In this document: one piece after another, positions 7,501 through 11,939 of the stretch
Position numbering within the stretch: the stretch's first letter is position 1
Layout of the letters: each line of letters begins with the position of its first letter
DNA from: Flavobacterium sp.
Lineage (GTDB): Bacteria; Bacteroidota; Bacteroidia; Flavobacteriales; Flavobacteriaceae
Direction: 5' to 3'
Length of the DNA: 11,939 bases
NCBI GenBank assembly: GCA_030152225.1
Contig: JASLHL010000333.1
Coordinates: 1 to 11,939 of the forward strand
Made by a program: the position numbers and the translations under genes
Notes under the pieces: generated by a model
What the model was told of the DNA's origin: nothing
The model's database searches: none
The model's input: the letters and a program-made list of their open reading frames with translations, nothing else

Positions 7501-10500
7501 GCAAATCAAGTACCAGTAGCTCAAGCGGATGGTTCTGTAGTTTATCAACCAATGGCAGCGGTATTAAATGGAAAAGAACTAAGTGTGGATAATTCACTAA
7601 CTCTTGTTGGTGATGCTACCAAAGCCGTTTTACAGCCGTTTGGATTAAAAATTAATACAGAGGGAATTAATTCCACACACCTACAGAGTCATGCGGTTAC
7701 TGTGGATAAAATTAGCACAGCAGGGGCTGATTTAGGTGCTGTATTAACAGCAGATGGATCTGGAAATGCGGTGTTTGAAACGGTAACAGAAGCTATAGCT
7801 CCAGCGATGAATGGCGATTTAGTTGGTGAAGGGGCTGTTGCGGTTAGCGGTGGTGAAAATGTCCTATTTGGGGATGAAACCACAAGCGTAACTGTAAAGT
7901 TAAAAGAGGGTGGTGTAAAAGGAAATCACATTGCAGCTACAACAATTACCAACACCAATCTTGTTGATGCGACCATTCAAGCCGCTAAATTAACTGCTGG
8001 GGCAGGCGTAGCCAATCGCGTAGCTGTTGCTAATGCGGCAGGTCAAGTAACCTATCAGCCACTGACAGCAGCTGTATTAACTGAAAAAGGAAAAATTTCT
8101 ACGGATAATATTATTACCGCTTCTGATAATGGTGTGGATAAAGTATTGGCGGATGTGACTTTAAGCGTAGCTAATAATTCCATCAAACCCGAAAAATTAC
8201 ACGGCAATGGAAAAGCCGCAGGTAGTGTGTTAACGGTAGGAGCAAATGGCGTAACAGTGGAGTATGAGCCGATCCATGCGCAGAATATTACAGGGAAAGG
8301 AAATATGACGACTGATAGTAGCCTGACAGTGAATGATGGAATAGGAAAAGTGTTAGGCGATGTAAAATTAGGAATCAAAAACAAGGGAGTAGGTACAACT
8401 CAATTGGCTGATTCGGCAGTTCAAACCGCACAGCTAGCAGACAATGCTGTTACAACAGCTAAGATTTCTGCAGCGGGAATTACAGCAGCGAGTATGCTGG
8501 TAACGCCTGGAGATGGAACAGTAAGTTGGGCTGAATTAGGTGATATAGTGAGTGAAACTGCGGGTGATTTAACAACGGATACCATTATTCAAATTACCGC
8601 AGGAGATGGAGAAAAAGCCTTGTTGAAAGATGTTACCTTGAGTATTGCGGATAGTAGTATTACACGAGATAAACTCAGTTCAAAAGAAAATGGCGTAGAC
8701 AAAGGAGAGGATTATATTTTAGTAACCGATGGAGTAGGTGGATTTGATTACGTATTGAAAAATGCTGTACAAGCTGGAGGAGAAAACCTAACGTTGGGAA
8801 ATTCACTTGTTTTTGCTGATGGAACTGATGGGTTAAATGTAGTACTAGCTCCGACAGAGATCGAAGTGGCAGATGGAGGAATACAAACGGCAAAATTAGC
8901 CAATGCGGCAGTAACCGTAGCTAAAATCAATGCGGAAGAAGCAGCTGAACATACGGTGCTTGCTGCTAATGGCAATGGTACAGTAGCCTTTAAGGCTTTA
9001 CACGCTACTGCTTTTGAGGGGCAAGGGGCGAATTTAGTCTCTGATGGTTCGATTGAAGTAGCCACAGCTAATAAAGCTGTACTAGCGGAAACCGCTGTTG
9101 CTATTGCAACTGGCGGGGTGGATAGCAAACACATTAAAACGAAGGCTGTATCAACGGATAAGTTAGCCTCAACTGTAGGGGAAGGCCAGGCAGGATTAGG
9201 TAGTATTTTGACGGCAGATGGTCAAGGTGGAGCCGCCTATCAATCCTTTGAAACCATTGCGAGTACGCAAGGTAAAGCTGTGACTTCTACTGATGGAACT
9301 ATTGCGGTTCAAGCAGGGAATAAAGCCGCTCTACAACCGTTAGATTTAGGTCTTGTTCAAGGGGGAATTAAAGAAAAACATATTGCTGAGCGAAATGTTA
9401 CTGCATCTAAAATTGGTTCGGAAGACAAAGAAATGGGCTTAGTCCTGCTGTCGGATGGACAAGGAGGAGCCGCTTTCATTGAAATGAATACTGTTTTCTC
9501 TGAGGTTGGAAAAGAACTGAATTCGGGAACGGGGATCATTATCACAGGCTCTGGAAAAGAACATGCGTTGTTAGGAGATGCCACAGTAAATATCAAGCAA
9601 GGGGGAGTTAGTGAACTTGAACTTGCAGATGGTGCAGTAGTGACGAAGAAGATTGCTAATGTAAATGTTACAGCTGCTAAAATTAGTTCTAAAAATGGAA
9701 GTAATGTCAATGCAACAGCAGGTTTTGCTTTGGTAGCAGATGGTGTTGGAGGAGCAAAATTTGCAGCTGTAGGAACTTCGGAAACGGGTGATTTAAAAGG
9801 CTCTGCTACCATTGAAGTAGCGAATGGTGCAGGTGCTGTTTTACGCGAGGCAACTGTTATGGTTAAAAATAAGGGAATCGGTACAACGCAGTTGGCTGAT
9901 AATGCTGTAACAGCAACCCAATTGGCGAATAATGCCGTGACGCAAGCAAAACTTATCAACGGAGCAGTAACAACGGATAAGTTAGCAGACGATGCCGTAG
10001 TCAATGATAAAATCGCCGATGCGACCATTTCGGGTACTAAATTGAGACAAAATACCATTGTCGGGAGTAAAATTCAAGATAATGCTATTACGACCCCAAA
10101 ACTGAAAAATGGAGCGGTAACCGCCGAAAAAATAAGTCCTGAAGCCGCAACCGTAGGCCATGTGTTAACGGTGGAAGCAGGGGGTGAAGTAGCCTTTAAA
10201 GCACCTACGGGTAGTTCAATTACCAGAAGAAATTTACAAGGAAATGAATCCATCGAGGTGAGTAATGGACAAAATGCAGTATTAGAAAATGTAACCCTGT
10301 CTATTAAAAACCAAGGAATTAAGGAGAGTCATATCGCAGCCAATGCAGTGGGAGAAACCCAGCTTAAAAATGGTGCAGTTGGTACAAACCAGATCCAGAA
10401 CGATGCCGTAGGCTATGATCAATTACAAGGAGCTGCAGTTAGAGGGCATGTGATCGATGATCAAGGGGTACTTCCTGAAAAGATTTCCTCCGTAGAAGGA

Positions 10501-10905
10501 AATGATCCAGTGGAAGAAGGATTGGTATTAATGGCAGATGGACAAGGAGGAGCTTCTTTTAAACCTGTTGTTACGAATACAAATAAACCAGCCATGCCTA
10601 AATTCTTTTATGCACCTTCCTTCTATGTTGAAATTGAACCAGGAGCGAGAAATCGAAATGTAAATGTCTATGAAGTGTATGTAGAACAATTTGGTACACC
10701 AAAGGCAATTAGTCCTAACGCTCAAATAACAAGTTTACCTGTTTTAGCTGAAACGGAATTAGATTATATAGTCTTACACTATGATGAAGAAATGATCTAT
10801 GATGTAAGCATTACAAATGAAGGGAAATTAATCTACTCGGTCTATAGTGATGTTATTCCTGGTACGAGTGCTTATTTTAATGTTGTTTTTAGTGTTAGAG
10901 ACTAA
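1597..10905 (+). CDS. Giant secreted modular repeat protein (3102 aa), probable surface fibre or adhesin
   Basis: I start at ATG 1597 rather than the in-frame TTG at 1591, because it gives a clean signal peptide (KK, hydrophobic core, FAQ at residues 18-20). The mature protein begins VGIGTANPN ... LLDV, a head common in Bacteroidota surface proteins, followed near residues 67-99 by an LLIFNTTDN ... GYYFW ... WVRL motif also frequent there. Residues 139-918 hold a degenerate A module and four A modules, 919-1633 nine B modules, 1634-1916 two A modules, 1918-2991 twelve B modules, and about 3001-3102 a non-repetitive cap. I could find no cysteine. No lipobox, transmembrane helix, catalytic motif or S74-type chaperone is visible, and the C-terminus does not look like a standard type IX sorting domain. 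The decapeptide rungs recall phage tail-fibre repeats. I infer a long secreted fibre; adhesion is a guess. It is flanked by a long AT-rich leader and a lectin-like gene on the same strand. Confidence 0.93.
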   Translation: MKKNVLSVALLMMSGLTFAQVGIGTANPNAAALLDVEAQAGSFKGVLIPRIPLLSLQSNANINGGETPNSLLIFNTTDNAELKPGYYFWFASRWVRLISATDDLLKDVASNDELAVNLEQQVLFLRDTNDKIVSVPLDEVNILTHFEANGQGKYTYTSEDLTQTSLDIPADVIQNITQILQAENVKNEIIQAISVQAHRLTGDDIIAVTGGEKAVLTPTSLQVKDSSITPAKLQAGASKQVLITDATGVVKWVHATDEVIQEAISHSETVTVLVDGDDGTFTYYNEQDIDADGQLIPGRGVKFDANTLRITERTGAKGKGIYDFYDGQTSVESPLMTISTRANAIIVDNNSTTIQGDNLQQIIDNIILKIETAQGTPAPLKGRGILVNEQNQVNHAVLQDITLSLAESAVTETILADAAVTSHKIKNKAVTPAKIAPGANKYILVTKEGEAQWVAATDAIIKEVVTLNEVITLMVDQGNGTYTYYNEQGIDAQGQPIETAGMLIDANTLSITKEADGTYVFRDGTFVDTGLPIAVIDIKGTVIEEIDQIMNRVDVQNTLYAIIAAKGKAATAADGSIQIDQGEQAVLNAMQLSVANQGITTEKIKPGADKQLLVTKNGTVQWVPVSDELIGDLVAYNEKVTLLDSSANNGTFTYYNEEAIDAEGNITGSGVVFDANTLKIEEKSGEQGVYVFYDGKTSVTAPLMTIDIAGTVIEKMETILQDSSVQNDIYTTVAAQGKPVTSPDQSIAVGGNGAIAALNALQLTIANEGVKNASIAPQAVTTDKILGGETGQILVTTATGVAQWMGIEEDPVKEIWSINETITELIDNQNGTFTYYKEDDYDKEGNLKPAATGVTFNANTLRIEKNNKNQYEFYDQADDTTPIAVLDIGASVIENITEILNSEEVVNQLFAVLAEKGKKLHSTDGSLVITGGDKAVLHTVIINIQEGGIETKHLADGAVNTQKISAENVGKGSVLTADGVGNTKFETPTEAIKPALQGDLVGEANVIVVEGGENVIVGDTTKKVMVSINEGGIVNKHLGQQSIKAEKFEATGEIVGAVATVNANGTVSYKPLTATAITQTGTITTDEVIHVDQTQGVVLKDLALSVNNKSITAEKLQATGATAGAVATADAQGNVSYLPLTPDAITEKGSITTDAIVVVDDGTNKVLGDVNIRIADKGITANQLADHTITNDQIALTTITIDKLSPGDEEGKRVLVMDDNQQIKWGELDDIVTDAAGNLTTDGIVEIQTGDGVNTLFNDVKLGIKSGSITNAELADQTIQIGKLNATGSQADMVMVTDGQGGFVYMDKASIVQEGKDLSLADELVFLDGNGYSAVLADTKIGIADGGISEAKLADAAVTPTKISSVGAEENAVLTADGQGEVHYKKISTHAFDGAEANLTSDGSLSIPLDNKALLQAVEIGIAAAGVQTSHLEDKAVTVGKINAETAANGAVLTADGNGNTVFQTLEHVATVQGKSVTSEDSSIAVAAGNKAVLQPLDLKVAPGGIVTTHLSDKAVTEAKIGTNAAGGTVLTATGQGGATFKSLGEVIGNSGKTISGDAGIAVEGGEHAVLADVTIAIEEGGITTTKLGPLAVTNEKIANKTITASKLKGERQRTLLITNEYGEVLWADANESVISDLVGHVESLTVLRDNNNGTLTYFNEADVDRLGNIKEGATGKSFDANTLKITQTTPGVFVFKDKSSDVALATIDVRARSIVFESNSDVEYTNVEEAITQIINRIETLEDFDIAKAPLKGQGILINGNASEADVVFKTVELSIANEAVTTAKIKGGEAKQLLVTDVNGKAAWVDATDDILGEILQEQERVTILRNEGDGTFTYFNEEDVDQQGNIIGSGVKFNANTLRIDTTTAGKYVFYDQGSNVALATIDVEADVIAKITEILGDTNVQQAIYTTVAAQGKKVTTDEAIAVSGGDKAVLQPMTIGLNDAGVTTAKIQDLAVTATKLFAGEGKANQVPVAQADGSVVYQPMAAVLNGKELSVDNSLTLVGDATKAVLQPFGLKINTEGINSTHLQSHAVTVDKISTAGADLGAVLTADGSGNAVFETVTEAIAPAMNGDLVGEGAVAVSGGENVLFGDETTSVTVKLKEGGVKGNHIAATTITNTNLVDATIQAAKLTAGAGVANRVAVANAAGQVTYQPLTAAVLTEKGKISTDNIITASDNGVDKVLADVTLSVANNSIKPEKLHGNGKAAGSVLTVGANGVTVEYEPIHAQNITGKGNMTTDSSLTVNDGIGKVLGDVKLGIKNKGVGTTQLADSAVQTAQLADNAVTTAKISAAGITAASMLVTPGDGTVSWAELGDIVSETAGDLTTDTIIQITAGDGEKALLKDVTLSIADSSITRDKLSSKENGVDKGEDYILVTDGVGGFDYVLKNAVQAGGENLTLGNSLVFADGTDGLNVVLAPTEIEVADGGIQTAKLANAAVTVAKINAEEAAEHTVLAANGNGTVAFKALHATAFEGQGANLVSDGSIEVATANKAVLAETAVAIATGGVDSKHIKTKAVSTDKLASTVGEGQAGLGSILTADGQGGAAYQSFETIASTQGKAVTSTDGTIAVQAGNKAALQPLDLGLVQGGIKEKHIAERNVTASKIGSEDKEMGLVLLSDGQGGAAFIEMNTVFSEVGKELNSGTGIIITGSGKEHALLGDATVNIKQGGVSELELADGAVVTKKIANVNVTAAKISSKNGSNVNATAGFALVADGVGGAKFAAVGTSETGDLKGSATIEVANGAGAVLREATVMVKNKGIGTTQLADNAVTATQLANNAVTQAKLINGAVTTDKLADDAVVNDKIADATISGTKLRQNTIVGSKIQDNAITTPKLKNGAVTAEKISPEAATVGHVLTVEAGGEVAFKAPTGSSITRRNLQGNESIEVSNGQNAVLENVTLSIKNQGIKESHIAANAVGETQLKNGAVGTNQIQNDAVGYDQLQGAAVRGHVIDDQGVLPEKISSVEGNDPVEEGLVLMADGQGGASFKPVVTNTNKPAMPKFFYAPSFYVEIEPGARNRNVNVYEVYVEQFGTPKAISPNAQITSLPVLAETELDYIVLHYDEEMIYDVSITNEGKLIYSVYSDVIPGTSAYFNVVFSVRD
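2011..4350 (+). repeat. A-module array 1 of the giant protein (one degenerate plus four full units)
   Basis: These are coding repeats, residues about 139-918. The full units carry the core GTFTYYNE (or GTYTYYNE, GTFTYYKE) at residues 279, 480, 650 and 831, each followed about 20 residues later by a FDANTLRI-like motif and then a Y.FYD or FRD motif. A DI..xVI..I..I segment comes next, then a B-like tail ending in an LVT..G..QW motif. A degenerate copy with GKYTYTSED lies near residue 152. The NGTFTYYNE-type motif is widespread in flavobacterial surface proteins. The first full unit contains an extra segment (APLKGRGIL) that reappears only in the first unit of A array 2. Confidence 0.85.
4351..6495 (+). 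repeat. B-module array 1 of the giant protein (nine units)
   Basis: Nine units of about 80 residues start at residues 919, 998, 1081, 1149, 1237, 1316, 1396, 1475 and 1553. The consensus is: K/G-x-(I/L)-(S/T)-T-D near the start, then a VL-x-DV-x-L-x-I strand, GI-x-x-x-(H/K)-L-AD-x-AVT-x-x-KI, and VLTADGQG. Units are diverged from one another. They match the units of the second B array in order, so the array as a whole was duplicated. Confidence 0.88.
6496..7344 (+). repeat. A-module array 2 of the giant protein (two units)
   Basis: Two long modules have cores GTLTYFNE at residue 1654 and GTFTYFNE at 1833, followed by FDANTLKI and FNANTLRI. The first carries the APLKGQGIL insertion seen otherwise only in the first full A module. 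The second resembles the third A module most closely, sharing YTTVAAQGK. Their spacing of 179 is close to the 181 between A modules 3 and 4. Confidence 0.85.
9889..10128 (+). repeat. Eight tandem 30-bp coding repeats (decapeptide rungs)
   Basis: Residues 2765-2844 are eight exact 10-residue periods of the form K/Q-L/I-A-D-N-A-V-T-x-x: QLADNAVTAT, QLANNAVTQA, KLINGAVTTD, KLADDAVVND, KIADATISGT, KLRQNTIVGS, KIQDNAITTP, KLKNGAVTAE. The nucleotide copies are diverged, so the array is old rather than recently slipped. Similar short repeats occur in phage tail fibres. Regular 10-residue spacing suggests a stacked or fibrous fold, which is inference. Confidence 0.9.
10330..10479 (+). repeat. Second decapeptide-rung array (five units)
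   Basis: Residues 2912-2961 give five more 10-residue periods: HIAANAVGET, QLKNGAVGTN, QIQNDAVGYD, QLQGAAVRGH, VIDDQGVLPE, then KIS. It lies in the last B module before the C-terminal cap. The last unit is degenerate. Confidence 0.8.
10597..10902 (+). other. C-terminal non-repetitive cap domain of the giant protein
   Basis: Residues 3001-3102 break from the repeats. The segment starts PKFFYAPSFYVEIEPG, contains YEVYVEQFGTP, then LDYIVLHYDEEMIYDVSITN, and ends FNVVFSVRD. It is rich in aromatic and acidic residues and is predicted to be all-beta. I believe similar endings occur on other large flavobacterial repeat proteins, but I know no assigned function. It could be the anchor, secretion signal or folding cap. 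It lacks features I would expect of a classical type IX CTD. Confidence 0.55.
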
Positions 10906-10922
10906 GGATATCCAGAAAAGAA

Positions 10923-10949
10923 ATCGCCTATTGCCAAACAATAGGCGAT
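10923..10949. promoter_or_regulatory. Perfect 11-bp hairpin between the giant gene and the lectin-like gene
   Basis: ATCGCCTATTG (10923-10933) and CAATAGGCGAT (10939-10949) are exact reverse complements with a 5-base loop. It begins 18 bases after the giant gene's stop. No T-run follows on the + strand; the T-rich tail lies on the other strand, since the bases just upstream are A-rich. It may protect the 3' end, partly terminate, or shape the downstream leader. Confidence 0.65.
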
Positions 10950-10981
10950 GCAATAGTATGAATGCAAACATAAAGAACACG

Positions 10982-11939
10982 ATGATAAAAAGAATAACCG
11001 TAGGGGTCTTGTTTTTGGTTAGCGGACTAATCTTTGCCCAAAATGAACGTCTGTTTCCCTATCGTATTTCCTTAACTGGAACGGAGAAACCCGATGAGAT
11101 TACGGAGTATTTTGGTAAACCTCATTTGGCTACCTCTTCGGAGCGCTATTCGGAAGATGGTATTGCTTTAACCTATAAAGAAGGGGACCAAACCCAAGAG
11201 TTTAGTGGATTCTCCTTAGATGCTATTCCCTTTACCTCTGAATTTGGAGTAATTATTGAGTTTAAATATGCCATGGTGGATGGGCAAACCTTCAACGGAC
11301 GCTATGGGGATGGAATGAGCTTGTTTATTTACGATAGTAGCAAGGATTTTGAAATTGGAGCACATGGCGCCAGTTTGGGCTATGCATATCGAAATAATGC
11401 GTATGATACTCCTAATGTAGCGGGACTGAATGGTGCCTATTTAGGTGTGGGGTTGGATGTATATGGCGACTTTAAAACGAGAAGTATAGTTGAACACGAA
11501 AAACGAGAAGGTATTTGGGGACACAATTGGAGTGAAGTAGGAAGTCATATTACCATTCGTGGAGGACAACTTAAAAACAATCGCTATAAAGGCTATCCGG
11601 TCTTGTATACGATTAATGCCAATAAGAAATGGACGATTAATCGCGCTCGCTTAGAATACGATACAGGAGAATATGATTTCCACGAAGAACAAGGACTTAA
11701 AGCCTTTGAAATGCATACAGGCTATGATGGATGGGGAAACGTAAAATACAACAAGGTGATTGTTGGAGTTACACCAAGTGCTAAAGGAGGAACAGAATTA
11801 GAAGTTCGCGTGGCAGATGATCGAGGAGAAGGAGTTTTGATTCGCGGATTGCATTATCCTGATGCATTTAAAACTTTCGATGAAGAAGGGAATCTATATA
11901 ATTTTGAAACAACTATCCCAGCTAATTTTAAAATTGGTT
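10982..11939 (+). CDS. Secreted L-type-lectin-like protein (3' end missing)
   Basis: The frame is open from the start to the window edge, with 319 residues visible. I chose ATG 10982 because it gives a compact signal peptide (IKR, hydrophobic core, IFAQ at residues 17-20). The in-frame ATG at 10958 would add eight residues and start only 8 bases after the hairpin, and cannot be excluded. The mature part shows the pattern of the legume/L-type lectin fold: an early GFSLDAIPF strand, GDGMSLFIYD at 109-118 (the place of the DGLAFF motif), GAYLGVGLDVYGDF at 151-164 and HITIRGG at 189-195. Such domains bind carbohydrates and are often the N-terminal part of large secreted Bacteroidota proteins. A C-terminal sorting domain may lie beyond the window. 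The gene follows the giant gene by 76 bases on the same strand, so co-transcription is possible. Confidence 0.8.
   Translation, partial: MIKRITVGVLFLVSGLIFAQNERLFPYRISLTGTEKPDEITEYFGKPHLATSSERYSEDGIALTYKEGDQTQEFSGFSLDAIPFTSEFGVIIEFKYAMVDGQTFNGRYGDGMSLFIYDSSKDFEIGAHGASLGYAYRNNAYDTPNVAGLNGAYLGVGLDVYGDFKTRSIVEHEKREGIWGHNWSEVGSHITIRGGQLKNNRYKGYPVLYTINANKKWTINRARLEYDTGEYDFHEEQGLKAFEMHTGYDGWGNVKYNKVIVGVTPSAKGGTELEVRVADDRGEGVLIRGLHYPDAFKTFDEEGNLYNFETTIPANFKIG

Larger units (their letters stand above)
7345..10569 (+). repeat. B-module array 2 of the giant protein (twelve units, with expanded rungs at its end)
   Basis: Twelve units start at residues 1918, 1993, 2073, 2165, 2235, 2323, 2396, 2477, 2560, 2639, 2731 and 2879. 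Units 2-10 pair one-to-one with units 1-9 of the first array. Unit 1 and the last two units have no partner there. Units 11 and 12 are longer (148 and 113 residues) because their decapeptide rungs are expanded. Confidence 0.88.

Noticed and set aside
9357..10058. Long antisense open frame (233 codons), the largest of many - strand ORFs under the giant gene
   Set aside because: It mirrors the repetitive composition and codon bias of the sense gene, has no recognisable domain, and similar shadows occur all along the gene.
9889..10128. 30-bp tandem repeats as a CRISPR array
   Set aside because: The copies are contiguous without spacers, diverged in sequence, and in frame with the protein.
10597..10902. 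C-terminal region as a type IX secretion sorting domain
   Set aside because: I do not see the usual short CTD motifs, such as the PNP-type start and a terminal lysine-rich strand; I left it as an unassigned cap.
1597..10905. Prophage tail-fibre gene
   Set aside because: The rungs resemble tail-fibre repeats, but the protein has a signal peptide and no phage structural, lysis or packaging genes are nearby.
10923..10949. Hairpin as an ordinary + strand terminator of the giant gene
   Set aside because: It has no T-tract on the + strand after the stem, so I list it only as an unassigned hairpin.

Overview
The window looks like a piece of a Flavobacteriia (Bacteroidota) chromosome, possibly Myroides-like; the genus is a guess. 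The reasons are AT-rich intergenic DNA, signal peptides ending in FAQ, the mature N-terminus VGIGTANPN typical of Bacteroidota surface proteins, no clear Shine-Dalgarno sequences, and an outer-membrane-type protein ending in phenylalanine. Everything I can support as a gene lies on the + strand.

Layout. (1) 1-915 is the 3' end of a gene for a protein with TPR-like helical repeats followed by a small predicted beta-barrel; a strong intrinsic terminator follows at 978-1008. (2) 1009-1596 is a long gap. It holds a possible decayed coding fragment (1021-1214), very AT-rich DNA with several inverted repeats, a weak promoter candidate, and a 37-codon ORF of uncertain status (1467-1580). (3) 1597-10905 is one giant gene for a secreted, highly repetitive protein of 3102 residues, filling most of the window. 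(4) A short gap with a perfect 11-bp hairpin leads to a secreted L-type-lectin-like protein (from 10982) that runs off the right edge.

The giant protein is the main interest. After the signal peptide and the GIGT-type head it is built from two module types: long A modules (about 170-200 residues, core GTFTYYNE ... FDANTLRI) and short B modules (about 80 residues, core TTD...VL.DV.L.I...GI...KLAD.AVT..KI). The order is a degenerate A, four A, nine B, two A, twelve B, then a C-terminal cap of about 100 residues. The two B arrays align colinearly unit by unit at an offset of about 1074-1086 residues, so an ancestral A+B superblock was duplicated. Inside the B modules is a 10-residue rung (KLADNAVTxx) whose copy number grows from two or three to eight near the C-terminus. 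The repeat is therefore hierarchical on three levels: rung, module and superblock.

The best inference is an elongated cell-surface or secreted fibre, perhaps an adhesin, next to a secreted carbohydrate-binding protein. No enzymatic domain, RNA gene, CRISPR array, insertion sequence or classical defence system was seen.
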